From NCBI GenBank assembly GCA_018894105.1, contig CM032123.1, forward strand, positions 621,001 to 685,000: a stretch of 64,000 nucleotides of DNA, written 5' to 3'. Below the pieces are notes generated by a model, which saw only the letters and a program-made list of their open reading frames with translations, did not search any database and was not told the origin of the DNA. Positions 11,714-23,990 of the stretch are shown one piece after another. This DNA is from Jacaranda mimosifolia (taxonomy: Eukaryota > Streptophyta > Magnoliopsida > Lamiales > Bignoniaceae). The position numbers were made by a program, and so were the translations under genes. The number at the start of each line of letters is the position of its first letter. Positions within the stretch are counted from its first letter, which is position 1.

Positions 11714-12587
11714 TGTAACAGCAAATTTCTTGTTTGCAAAATTTAAAATTTACAAAACAAGAAAAATCGTACAAATAAAATTAAAATTCAATTCAATCAA
11801 TCAATTGTGATTCTATCTCTAATCTAATCCTCTTATTTTTTCCTTCCAAATATAATCTTGAATTTAATGAGAGCTCCGCAAAAAATGACTTAAACGTCGT
11901 GAATCTCTTTAAATTTGATTTGAATAAAAATAACAACAATCCGAGGGCTTCGCACCTTAATCTCGAATCAAACGCCAGAAATATATGAGTTTCGTGAAAA
12001 ATGCCTTGAATGTCGTGGATCTACTTGAATAAAACTAACGCCAATTCGAGAGCTTTGCACCTTAATCTCGAATTAAATGACAGAAATATATGAGTTTTGC
12101 GAAGAATGCCTTGAACATCGTGGATTTCCTTGAATAAAGATAATGCCAATTCGAGGGATTTGCACCTTAATCTCGAATCAAACACCAGAAATATATGAGT
12201 TCCTCGAAGAATGCCTTGAACGTCGCAAATCTCTTTGAATTTGCTTGAGAGAATTGCTGGACTCCTTCAGAGTTTCTCTCGCTTGCTAGAATTTGTGTGT
12301 TGTGTGTTGAATGAGCTTTGGTCACCCCCCTTATACAGATGCTTGATGGAAGGCTCCCTCATTGACTTGAACTTCTTTGATACCTATCTCTTTGATAAGA
12401 TAATATCAAATATCAAGATATAATATCAGATATTAACAGATAATATCAAATATCTTTGATTTAATTGGTTCATAGACGTAGACACTTCATCTTTGACACT
12501 TATCAATATTTGATTTGAACATAAAATAAATACTAGAGTATTAATTAAAATTAACTACTTATCTTTTAGAATGAAATTTGTAAGCAC
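11714..12587 (-). repeat. 5' LTR of the gag element, with expanded internal repeats, outer end lost
   Basis: It begins on the plus strand with TGTAACAGCAAATTTC and follows the same word order as 8588-9427. It carries three copies of the internal 105 bp unit (marker near 11938, 12041 and 12147) instead of two. It stops at 12587, before the ATATGTCTACA end, exactly where another LTR start begins. Confidence 0.65.
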
Positions 12588-13178
12588 AAATTTCATTGTC
12601 TACAATAAATAAAATTACAAGATAAAAAAATTCGTACAAATAAAATTAAATTAAAATCTATCAACTGTGGATTCAATTTCTAATCTAATCCTCTAATTCT
12701 TCATTTCCAAATATGATCTTGAATCTAATGAGCCCTACGAAAAACACCTTGAACATCGTAGATCTCCTTAAATTTGATTTTACGAAAAATAACGTCAATT
12801 CGAGGCCATCACACCTTAATCTCGGATCAAATACCAAAATATATGAGATCTGTGAAAAATACCGAGAACGTTGTGGATCTCCTTAAATTTGATTTAAAGA
12901 AAAATAATGCCAATCCTAGGGCTTCACTCTTGAATCTCTAATCAAACGCCAAAATATACGAACTCCGCGAATAACGCCTTGAACGTCGTGGATCTCCTTA
13001 AATTTAATTGAGAGAATTGTTGGACTCCTTCAAAGCTCCTCTCACTTGCTAGAATTTTTGTTCTGTGTCGAATGAGCTTTGGTCACCCCCTGTATATAGA
13101 TGCCTAATGAGAGATTTCTAGATTGGCGTGAACTTCTTTGATAGTTATCTATTTGATAAGACAATATCATATATCAAG
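12588..13178 (-). repeat. Third, truncated LTR abutting the tandem array
   Basis: It starts TGTAAGCACAAATTTC and follows LTR 8588-9427 through AACTTCTTTGATAGTTATCT. It breaks off after ATATCAAGAG at 13178, where the first 804 bp array unit begins without a gap. It has two internal units. It may be the remnant of a second insertion or a product of unequal recombination between LTRs. Confidence 0.65.
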
Positions 13179-16100
13179 AGGGGTGCAAATATAATGTATG
13201 TAGGGTGGGGATTCTGATTTTGATATGAAGTGGGGGTGTCTTAGGTTCCATTGGCAAATAATTGGAATATACATTGGGACTACTAGCTAAAAAGAATGAG
13301 AAGAAGTCAATCATTTTCACTTTGAAGTGAAGTTTATAATTTGATGTTTTATCTTTTTACAAATACCAACAATGTTTGTTCTTAGAAAGTACCATCAAAA
13401 AGAGGGAGAGGGTGTAATATAATTACCATCACTACTTGTATACCCAACCCACACCTAAGCAACCCCACTAGATTTCTTCAAATACATTAATATTCATATC
13501 TTCTTATGCAAATCCAATCCAACCTAAATGAGTTCAAGCCTCAACTTGCAATTGGAGATCGCCTCAAAAAAAATGAGATATTGAAATGTGTTCAATCATG
13601 CGCTGTACATGTACCCTCTCTTGCTACAAATACTTTTGGCTTAATTGTTTCAAGAATGCCAATCTTTCACTTTTCAACCATGTACTTTTTTTTAAAAAAA
13701 TAATTTACAATTTTTCACTAACTTAATCATCAAAGGCTTTTTACTTAGGAGGTAGCCACTCAAAGGGCTTAATATATTACAATTGAAATTCAATTTTCAC
13801 TTGATCGATCAACTTGTGTTTGGATTGTAGGAGATTGAAATTAATTATTCACAATCCCAACGCTCTAGGTGTAAAATGTCCAAATCAAATATGGATTAAA
13901 AGTGATTCTTTGTAAATTGTTGTATAAAAAAATTCAATAAAAGATGTTCAAGATAAGTGAACAAATTGGAAAGAGTTAAAAAGCAAATGGGTGCAAATAT
14001 AATGTATGTACGGTGGGGATTCTGATATTGATATGAAGTGGGGGTATCTTAGGTTCCATTGGCAAATAATTGGAATATACATTGGGACTACTAGATGAAA
14101 AGAATGAGAAGAAGTCAATCACTTTCACTTTGAAGTGAGGTTTATAATTTGATATTTTATCTTTTTACAAAAACCAATGATGTTCGTTCTTAAAAAGTAC
14201 CATCTAAAAGAGGAAGGGGGTGTAATATAATTACCATCACTACTTGGATGCCCAACTCACACCTAAGCAACCCCACCAGATTGCTTCAAATAAGTTAATA
14301 TTCTCATCTTTTTATGCAAATCCAGTCAAACCTAAATGAGTTCAAGCCTCAACTTGCAATTGGAGATCGCCTCAGATAAAATGAGATATTGAAATGTGTT
14401 CAATCATGCGCTGTACATGTAATCTCACTTGCTATAAATACTTTTGGCCTAATTGTTTCAAGAACGCCAATCTTTCACTTTTCAATCATGTACTTTTTTT
14501 TTTTAAAAATTTACAATTTTTCACTAACTTAACCATCAAAAGCTTTTTAATTAAGAGCTAGCCACCCAGACAGCTTAATATATTACAATTGAAATTCAAT
14601 TTTCACTTGATCCAACTTGGGATTGGATTGTAGAAGATTGAAATTAATTATTCACAATCCCAATGCTCTAGGTGTAAAATGTCCAAATCAAATATGGACT
14701 AAAAGTGATTCTTTGTAAATTGTTGTATCAAAAAATTCAAAAAAAGATGTTCTAGATAAGTGGACAAATTGGAAAGAGTTAAAAAGCAAAGCGGTGCAAA
14801 TATAATGTATGTACGGTGGGGATTCTGATTTTGATATGAAGTGGGGGTGTCTTAGGTTCCATTGGCAAATAATTGGAATATACATTGGGACTACTAGATG
14901 AAAAGAATGAGAAGAAGTCAATCACTTTCACTTTGAAGTGAGGTTTATGATTTGATATTTTATTTTTTTGCAAAAACCAATGATGTTTGTTCTTAGAAAG
15001 TACCATCAAAAAGAGGGAGAGGGTGTAATATAATTTCCATCACAACTTGTATGCCCAACTCACATCTAAACAACCACACCAGATTGCTTCAAATAAGTCA
15101 ATATTCATATCTTTTTACGCAAATCCTGTCCAACCTAAATGAGTTCAAGCCTCAACTTGCAATTGGAGATCGCCTAAAAAAAAATGAGATATTGAAATGT
15201 GTTCAATCATGCGTTGTACATGTAATCTCTCTTGCTACAAATACTTTTGGCCTAATTGTTTCAAGAACGCCAATCTTTCACTTTTCAATCATGTACTTTT
15301 TTTTTTTTTAAATTTACAAATTTTCACTAACTTAACCATCAAAGGCTTTTTAATTAGGAGCTAGCCACCCATAGTGCTTAATATATTACAGTTGAAATTA
15401 AATTTTCACTTGATCCATTGATATGGGTTTGGATTGTAGGAGATTCAAATTAGTTATTCACAATCCCAATGCTCTAGGTGTAAAATGTCAAAATCAAATA
15501 TGGATTAAAAGTGATTCTTTGTAAATTTTTATATCAAAAAATTCAATACAAGATGTTCAAGATAAGTGGACAAATTGGAAAGAGTTAAAAGGCAAAGGGG
15601 TGCAAATATAATGTATGTACGGTGGGGATTCTGATTTTGATATGAAGTGGGGGTGTCTTAGGTTCCATTGGCAAATAATTGGAATATACATTGGGACTAC
15701 TAGATGAAAAGAATGAGAAGTCAATCATTTTCACTTTGAAGTGAGGTTTATAATTTGATGTTTTATGTTTTTACAAATACCAATAATGTTTGTTCTTAGA
15801 AAGTACCATCAAAAAGAGGGAGAGGGTGTAATATAATTTCCATCACAACTTGTATGCCCAACTCACATCTAAACAACCCCACCAGATTGCTTCAAATAAG
15901 TCAATATTCATATCTTTTTACGCAAATCTTGTCCAACCTAAATGAGTTCAAGCCTCAACTTGCAATTGGAGATCGCCTCAAAAAAAATGAGATATTGAAA
16001 TGTGTTCAATCATGCGTTGTACATGTAATCTCTCTTGCTACAAATACTTTTGGCCTAATTGTTTCAAGAACGCCAATCTTTCACTTTTCAATCATGTACT

Positions 16101-19100
16101 TTTTTTTTAAAAAAATTTACAAATTTTCACTAACTTAACCATCAAAGGCTTTTTAATTAGGAGCTAGCCACCCAGAGAGCTTAATATATTACAATTGAAA
16201 TTCAATTTTCACTTGATCCAACTTGGGATTGGATTGTTGACGATTGAAATTAATTATTCACAATCCCAATACTCGAGGTGTAAAATTTCCAAACCAAATA
16301 TGGATTAAAAGTGATTCTTTGTAAATTGTTGTATCAAAAAATTCAATAGAAGATGTTCAAGAAAAGTGGCCAAATTGGAAAGAGTTAAAAAGCAAAGCGG
16401 TGCAAATATAATGTATGTAGGCTGGGGATTCTGATTTTGATATGAAGTGGGGGTGCCTTAGGTTCCATTGGCAAATAATTGGAATATACATTGGGACTTC
16501 TAGATGAAAAGAATGAGAAGAAGTCAATCACTTTCACTTTGAAGTGAGGTTTATAATTTGATGTTTTATGTTTTCACAAATACCAATAATGTTTGTTCTT
16601 AGAAAGTACCATCAAAAAGAGGGAGAGGGTGTAATATAATTACCATCACTACTTGTATGCCCAACTCACATCTAAACAACACCACCAGATTGCTTCAAAT
16701 TAGTTAATATTCATATATTTTTATGCAAATCCAGTCCAACCTAAATGAGTTCAAGCCTCAACTTGCAATTGGAGATCGCCTCAAATAAAATGAGATATTG
16801 AAATGTGTTCAATCATGCGTTGTACATGTAATCTCTCTTGCTACAAATACTTTTGGCTTAATTGTTTCAAGAATGCCAATCTTTCACTTTTCAATCATGT
16901 ACTTTTTTTAAAAAAATTTAAAAATTTTCACTAACTTAACCATCAAAGGCTTTTTAATTAAGAGCTAGCCACCCATAGTGCTTAATATATTACAGTTGAA
17001 ATTCAATTTTCACTTGATCCATCGACATGGGTTTGGATTGTAGGAGATTCAAATTAGTTATTCACAATCCCAATGCTCTAGGTGTAAAATGTCCAAACCA
17101 AATATGGATTCAAAGTGATCCTTTGTAAATTGTTATATCAAAAAATTCAATACAAAATGTTCAAGATAAGTGGACAAATTGGAAAGAGTTAAAAAGCAAA
17201 GGGGTGCAAGTAAAATGTATGTAGGGTAGGGATTCTGATTTTGATATGAAGTGGGGGTGTCTTAGGTTCCATTGGTAAATAATTGGAATATACATTGGGA
17301 CTACTAGATGAAAAGAATGAGAAGAAGACAATCACATTCACTTTCAAGTGAGATTTATAATTTGATGTTTTATCTTTTTGAAAAACCAATGATATTTGTT
17401 CTTATAAATTACCATCAAAAAGAGGGAGAGCGTGTAATATAATTACCATCACAACTTGTATGCCCAACTCACACCTAAGCAACCCCACCAGATTTCTTCA
17501 AATAGGTTAATATTCATATCTTTTTATGCAAATCCAATCCAACCTAAATGAGTTCAAGCCTCAACTTGCAATTGGAGATCGCCTCAAAAAAAATGAGATA
17601 TTGAATGTGTTCAATCATGCGGTGCACATGTAGCCTATCTTGCTAAATACTTTTGACTTAATTGTTTCAAGAACGCCAATCTTTCACTTTTCAATCATGT
17701 ACTTTTTTAAAAAAAAAAAATTTACAATTTTTCACTAACTTAATCATCAAAGGCTTTTTACTTAGGAGGTAACCACTCAAAGGGCTTAATATATTACAAT
17801 TGAAATTCAACTTTCACTTGATCGATCGACTTGTGTTTGGATTGTAGGAGATTGAAATTAATTATTCACAATCCCAATGCTCTAGGTGTAAAATGTCCAA
17901 ATCAAATATGGATTAAAAGTGATTCTTTATAAATTGTTGTATAAAAAAATTCAATAAAAGATGTTCAAGATAAGTGGACAAATTGGAAAGAGTTAAAAAG
18001 CAAAGCGGTGCAAATATAATGTATGTACGGTGGGGATTCTGATTTTGATATGAAGTGGGGTGTCTTAGGTTCCATTGGCAAATTATTGGAATATACATTG
18101 GGACTGCTAGATGAAAAGAATGAGAAGAAGTCAATCACTTTCACTTTGAAGTGAGGTTTATAATTTGATGTTTTATCTTTTTACAAAAACCAATGATATT
18201 CATTCTTAGAAAGTACCATCTAAAAGAGGGAGGGGGTGTAATATAATTATCATCACTACTTGGATGCAACTCACACCTAAGCAACCCCACCAGATTGCTT
18301 CAAATAAGTTAATATTCTCATCTTTTTATGCAAATCCAGTCAAACCTAAATGCGTCCAAGCCTCAACTTGCAATTGAAGATCGCCTCAGATAAAATGAGA
18401 TATTGAAATGTGTTCAATCATGCGTTGTACATGTAATCTCACTTGCTATAAATACTTTTGGCCTAATTGTTTCAAGAACGCCAATCTTTCACTTTCCAAT
18501 CATGTACTTTTTTTTAAAAAAAAATTTACAATTTTTCACTAACTTAACCATCAAAGGCTTTTTAATTAGGAGCTAGCCACCCGGAGAGCTTAATATATTA
18601 CAATTGAAATTCAATTTTCACTTGGTCCAACTTGGGATTGGATTGTTGACGATTGAAATTAATTATTCACAATCCCAATACTCGAGGTGTAAAATGCCCA
18701 AACCAAATATGGATTAAAAGTGATTCTTTGTAAATTGTTGTATCAAAAAATTCAATACAAGATGTTCAAGAAAAGTGGCCAAATTGGAAAGAGTTAAAAA
18801 GCAAAGGGGTGCAATTATAATGTATGTAGGGTGGGGATTCTGATTTTGATATGAAGTGGGGGTGTCTTAGGTTCCATTGGCAAATAATTGGAATATACAT
18901 TGGGACTACTAGATGAAAAGAATGAGAAGAAGACAATCACATTCACTTTCAAGTGAGATTTATAATTTGATGTTTTATTTTTTACAAAAACCAATGATGT
19001 TTGTTCTTAGAAAGTACCATAAAAAAGAGGGAGAGCGTGTAATATAATTACCATCACAACTTGTATGCCCAACTCACACCTAAGCAACCCCACCAGATTT

Positions 19101-22100
19101 CTTCAAATAGGTTAATATTCATATCTTTTTATGCAAATCCAATCCAACCTAAATGAGTTCGAGCCTCAACTTGCAATTGGAGATCGCCTCAGAAAAAATG
19201 AGATATTGAAGTGTGTTCAATCATGCGGTGTACATGTACCCTCTCTTGCTAAATACTTTTGGCTTAATTGTTTCAAGAATGCCAATCTTTCACTTTTCAA
19301 TCATGTACTTTTAAAATATATATATATATATATACAATTTTTCACTAACTTAATCATCAAAGGCTTTTTACTTAGGAGGTAGCCACTCAAAGGGCTTAAT
19401 ATATTACAATTGAAATTCAATTTTCACTTGATCGATCGACTTGTGTTTGGATTGTAGGAGATTGAAATTAATTATTCACAATCCCAATGCTCTAGGTGTA
19501 AAATGTCCAAATCAAATATGGATTAAAAGTGATTCTTTGTAAATTGTTGTATAAAAAAATTCAATAAAAGATGTTCAAGATAAGTGGACAAATTGGAAAG
19601 AGTTAAAAAGCAAAAGGGTGCAAATATAATGTATGTACGGTGGGGATTCTGATTTTGATATGAAGTGGGGTGTCTTTGGTTCCATTGGCAAATAATTGGA
19701 ATATACATTGGGACTTCTAGATGAAAAGAATGAGAAGAAGTCAATCACTTTCACTTTGAAGTGAGGTTTATAATTTGATGCTTTATCTTTTTACAAAAAC
19801 CAATGATGTTTGTTCTTAGAAAGTACCATCTAAAAGAGGGAGGGGTGTAATATAATTACCATCACTACTTGTATGCCCAACTCACACCTAAGCAACCCCA
19901 TCAGATTGCTTCAAATAAGTTAATATTCTCATCTTTTTATGCAAATCCAGTCAAACCTAAATGCGTTCAAGCCTCAACTTGCAATTGGAGATCGCCTCAG
20001 ATAAAATGAGATATTGAAATGTGTTCAATCATGCGCTGTACATGTAATCTCACTTGTTATAAATACTTTTGGCCTAATTATTTCAAGAACGCCAATCTTT
20101 CACTTTTCAATCATGTACTTTTTTTTTTTTAAAATTTACAATTTTTCACTAACTTAACCATCAAAGACTTTTTAATTAGGAGCTAGCCACCCATAGAGCT
20201 TAATATATTACGGTTGAAATTCAATTTTCACTTGATCCATCGACTTGGGTTTGGATTGTCGGAGATTGAAATTAATTATTCACAATCCCAATGCTCGAGG
20301 TGTAAAATGTCCAAACCAAATATGGATTAAAAGTGATTCTTTGTAAATTGTTGTATCAAAAAATTCAATAGAAGATGTTCAAGAAAAGTGGCCAAATTGG
20401 AAAGAGTTAAAAAGCAAAGGGGTGCAAATATAATGTATGTAGGGTGGGGATTCTGATTTTGATATGAAGTGGGGGTGCCTTAGGTTCCATTGGCAAATAA
20501 TTGGAATATACATTGGGACTACTAGATGAAAAGAACGAGAAGAAGTCAATCACTTTCACTTTGAAGTGAGGTTTATAATTTGATATTTTGTCTTTTTACA
20601 AAAACCAATGATGTTTGTTCTTAGAAAGTACCATCAAAAAGAGGGAGAGGGTGTAATATAATTACCATCACTACTTGTATGCCCAACTCACATCTAAACA
20701 ATCCCACTAGATTGCTTCATATAAGTTAATATTCATATCTTTTTATGCAAATCCAATCCAACCTAAATGAGTTCAAGCCTCAACTTGCAATTGGAGATCG
20801 CCTCAAATAAAATGAGATATTGAAATGTGTTCAATCATGCGTTGTACATGTAATCTCTCTTGCTACAAATACTTTTGGCTTAATTGTTTTAAGAATGCCA
20901 ATCTTTCACTTTTCAATCATGTACTTTTAAAAAAAAAAATTACAATTTTTCACTAACTTAACCATCAAAGACTTTTTAATTAGGAGCTAGCCACCCATAG
21001 AGCTTAATATATTATGGTTGAAATTCAATTTTCACTTGATCCATCGACTTCGGTTTGGATTGTCGGAGATTGAAATTAATTATTCACAATCCCAATGCTC
21101 AAGGTGTAAAATGTCCAAACCAAATATGGATTAAAAGTGATTCTTTGTAAATTGTTGTATCAAAAAATTCAATAGAAGATGTTCAAGAAAAGTGGCCAAA
21201 TTGGAAAGAGTTAAAAAGCAAAGGGGTGCAAATATAATGTATGTAGGGTGGGGATTCTGATTTTGATATGAAGTGGGGGTGCCTTAGGTTCCATTGGCAA
21301 ATAATTGGAATATACATTGGGACTACTATATGAAAAGAACGAGAAGAAGTCAATCACTTTCACTTTGAAGTGAGGTTTATAATTTGATGTTTTGTGTTTT
21401 CACAAATACCAATAATGTTTGTTCTTAGAAAGTACCGTCAAAAAGAGGGAGAGGGTGTAATATAATTACCATCACTACTTGTATGCCCAACTCACATCTA
21501 AACAACCCCACCAGATTGCTTCAAATAAGTTAATATTCATATATTTTTATGCAAATCCAGTCCAACCTAAATGAGTTCAAGCCTCAACTTGCAATTGGAG
21601 ATCGCCTCAAATAAAATGAGATATTGAAATGTGTTCAATCATGCGTTGTACATGTAATCTCTCTTGCTACAAATACTTTTGGCTTAATTGTTTCAAGAAT
21701 GCCAATCTTTCACTTTTCAATCATGTACTTTTTTTTAAAAAAATTAAAATTTTTCACTAACTTAAACATCAAAGGCTTTTTAATTAGGAGCTAGCCACCC
21801 AAAGAACTTAATATATTACGGTTGAAATTCAATTTGCACTAGATCCTTTGACTTGGTTTTAGATTGTTGGAGATTGAAATTAATTATTCACAATTGTAAA
21901 ATGCTCAAATCAAATATAGATTAGAAGTGATTCTTTGTAAATTGTTATATCAAAAAGTTCAATAGAAGATGTTAAATATAGGTGGGCAAATTGGAAAGAG
22001 TTAAAAAGCAAAGGGGTGCAAATATAATGTATGTTGGGTGGGGATTCTGAGTTTGATATGAAGTGGGGGTTTCTTAGGTTCCATTGGCAAATAATTGGAA

Positions 22101-22288
22101 TATACATTGGGACTACTCGATAAAAAGAATGAGGAGAAGACTGAAAAGAATGAGGAGAAGACAATCACTTTCACTTTGAAGTAAGGTTTATAATTTGATG
22201 TTTTTATCTTTTTACAAAAATCAATGATGTTTGTCCTTGGAAAGTACCATCAAAAAGAGGGGGGAGGGTGTAATATACTACTTTTCAT
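13179..22288 (+). repeat. Tandem array: eleven units of about 804 bp plus a partial twelfth
   Basis: The word GTGCAAATATAATGTATGTA or a close variant recurs at 13183, 13991, 14794, 15600, 16400, 17204, 18008, 18809, 19618, 20422, 21226 and 22016. Spacings are 808, 803, 806, 800, 804, 804, 801, 809, 804, 804 and 790. Units are very similar, with scattered substitutions and length changes in a T/A run. Shared variants group units 1, 6 and 8; units 2, 7 and 9; units 3 and 5; and units 10 and 11 (with the second half of 9). Each unit holds a plus-strand frame of about 60 codons starting MQIQSNLNEFKPQLAIGDRL. It is open in units 1, 3, 4, 6 and 8 but closed by TAA in units 2, 5, 7, 9, 10 and 11, so coding is unlikely. 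The unit has no match that I know. Confidence 0.9.
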
Positions 22289-23105
22289 TAGGGCGGTAAA
22301 TGGATATTCGAAAATTCGTTTACCGTTCGCATTCGTATTCATTTATACAAAATTTATCCACATCCGTTCAAAGCCGATATAATCTGTATTCGATTAATAA
22401 ATATCCAATTATAAATAGATACAGATATGGTAAATGTGTATTCGATTTGTTAAATATTCGCTCCGAATATATATATTTATTAGATAATATATTATTTATA
22501 TTTTTCAATAAAAATCTCATAATCCATATATGTATATATACAAATTATAATTGAAGAACTAGGAAGAAAAAATTAAATTTAAAAATTTATCTTAATATAG
22601 AGAAAAAATTGAAGAATAAAGTTGATCAAAATAATTATTATTGGTTGACTTTATAATTAATATAGTTAAATGTCATTATTAATATTAATTAGTACTAATA
22701 ATTAATTATAAAGTCAATTATTAATTAGAAATGCTATTTATTTGATTGCTTTCTTTTTAATTAAATTGTACAGTTCATTTTATTAATTAAAAATATGTAT
22801 TTTTTATGATTCATAGATTCATGTATTTGGATATTTGTAAATAGATGTCTAAATAATTATTATCGAATATAAAATTAAAAAAATAATTCGAACACGGATA
22901 AGTTTAATCAAATATATATGCATCTGAATAATTATAATCGAATACGGATATATTCAAATTCGACCGATATCCGACGAATACGAATACGGATATCATTTTT
23001 AAATATCTGTCAAATCCGTATCTGTATCCGAATATTCAAAAATTTAAACGGATACGAATATAAAAATAATGTATCCGGGCCGTTTAATATCTATTTACAC
23101 CCCTA
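22289..23105. mobile_element. hAT-like transposon, 817 bp, non-autonomous
   Basis: The ends are TAGGGCGGTAAAT and the complement of TAGGGGTGTAAAT, inverted repeats of 13 bp with two differences. Both sides are flanked by CTTTTCAT (22281-22288 and 23106-23113), a perfect 8 bp target duplication as made by hAT transposases. Subterminal parts are dense in CGGATA and GAATACG words in both orientations, as is common near hAT ends. No transposase frame is present. It inserted close to the junction between the last array unit and the duplicated flank. Confidence 0.9.
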
Positions 23106-23990
23106 CTTTTCATGTCATCCTAGCTATAGTTAATTACAAAAGAAATAAAAATGAAGGAAATTAATAATCTTTTTTTCATATACTTTGCATGTTATCTTCT
23201 CTTTTCATTCTCTTGCACAGTGAACCAAATGCTGCCCAAGATGTTGAGGCCAATTTTGAGACTCAGATTCAAGGCTGACAATTTTGGACACCAAGAATCT
23301 TGGTTGCTTCCCCAAAGAGAAAAAAGAAGCATCTCTATCCTTTCCTTGTCAAGAATATATAAGGAAAAACCAAGAATAAATGAGAATTTATACTCATGCT
23401 TTGGAAGAGGGCTAGGTATCTGTATGTGTTCACCAGGTCCCATAGCTACACCTCTTCCACATAAAAATTTGAAAGCTCACCTATAGAATTTTTGATATAG
23501 ACATGTAGCAGCCAGGTGAGTTGTTTAAAGTGTATTTTAGTTCACCCAAAACATATTTACTATAACAATAGTGTAAATTCTCAGATGTAAGTAGTTATAA
23601 ATCTTAAAAATTCTAATTTTTTCTTTGTAGTCAAATATGTTGTTTAATATGTATGAAAATCACTTAATTGAACAGCTAATAAATCAGCACACATGCATTT
23701 TATGATTAAAAAAAATTATATTATTCATAAGTAAATATAGAATTGAAATATTAATTAATTATCCTCAAAAACAAGACAATACAAGCCAAGAATCAAAATA
23801 AGTTGGCTTTATGCACATATGGTCCATCTTCAAAGGTATATATGTGTAGGGGTGAATGTAGATTGGTTGTCCTTTGACCTTATCTCATCATCTTTCTTTC
23901 CTTTTATTCTCCAAACCATGAGAGCCACAAATTATAAAGAATAGAAAGTTTACAAGTCCAAAGGACTTGAACTCTTTGGCACTATGCAAG
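23106..23990 (+). repeat. Segmental duplication block, copy 2
   Basis: This continues the last array unit on the far side of the hAT-like insertion. It parallels 6170-7065: GATGTTGAGGCCAATTTTGA (23240), TTTCCTTGTCAAGAATATAT (23340), CACCAGGTCCCATA (23430), TTGGCTTTATGCACATATGG (23803), and ATGAGAGCCACAAAT (23920). A 111-codon frame (23151-23486) crosses it, but the other copy does not preserve that frame. The right edge, near 23990-24010, ends in a donor-like AAGGTAAAA, so the block may contain an old promoter and leader. Confidence 0.6.

Larger units (their letters stand above)
8588..13178 (-). mobile_element. Gag-only (TR-GAG-like) LTR retrotransposon with an extra LTR
   Basis: The element runs on the minus strand. 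Its 3' LTR is 8588-9427 and its 5' LTR starts at 11714, with a gag reading frame and a minisatellite between them. A purine tract, AAGTGGGGGCATT, abuts the 3' LTR on the minus strand, as a polypurine tract should. No protease, reverse transcriptase, RNase H or integrase frame exists, and there is no room for one. Non-autonomous elements that keep only gag are known in plants as TR-GAG, usually related to Ty3/Gypsy. A third, truncated LTR (12588-13178) is joined directly to the 5' LTR. The gag frame has three stops, so this copy is dead. Confidence 0.75.

Noticed and set aside
13830..13860. miRNA precursor in each array unit (GGATTGT ... ACAATCC)
   Set aside because: The stem is only about 7 bp and the loop region does not pair further; too weak for a miRNA hairpin.
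14688..22164. Minus-strand frames of 66-84 codons in array units
   Set aside because: They are one repeated non-coding segment read on the other strand; lengths and frames change from unit to unit.
13179..22288. CRISPR-like or bacterial repeat array
   Set aside because: The units are 804 bp, contiguous and without unique spacers, in a plant genome; this is a satellite-type tandem array.
23151..23486. 111-codon plus-strand frame as a gene
   Set aside because: The matching part of copy 1 does not keep this frame, and the peptide resembles nothing known.
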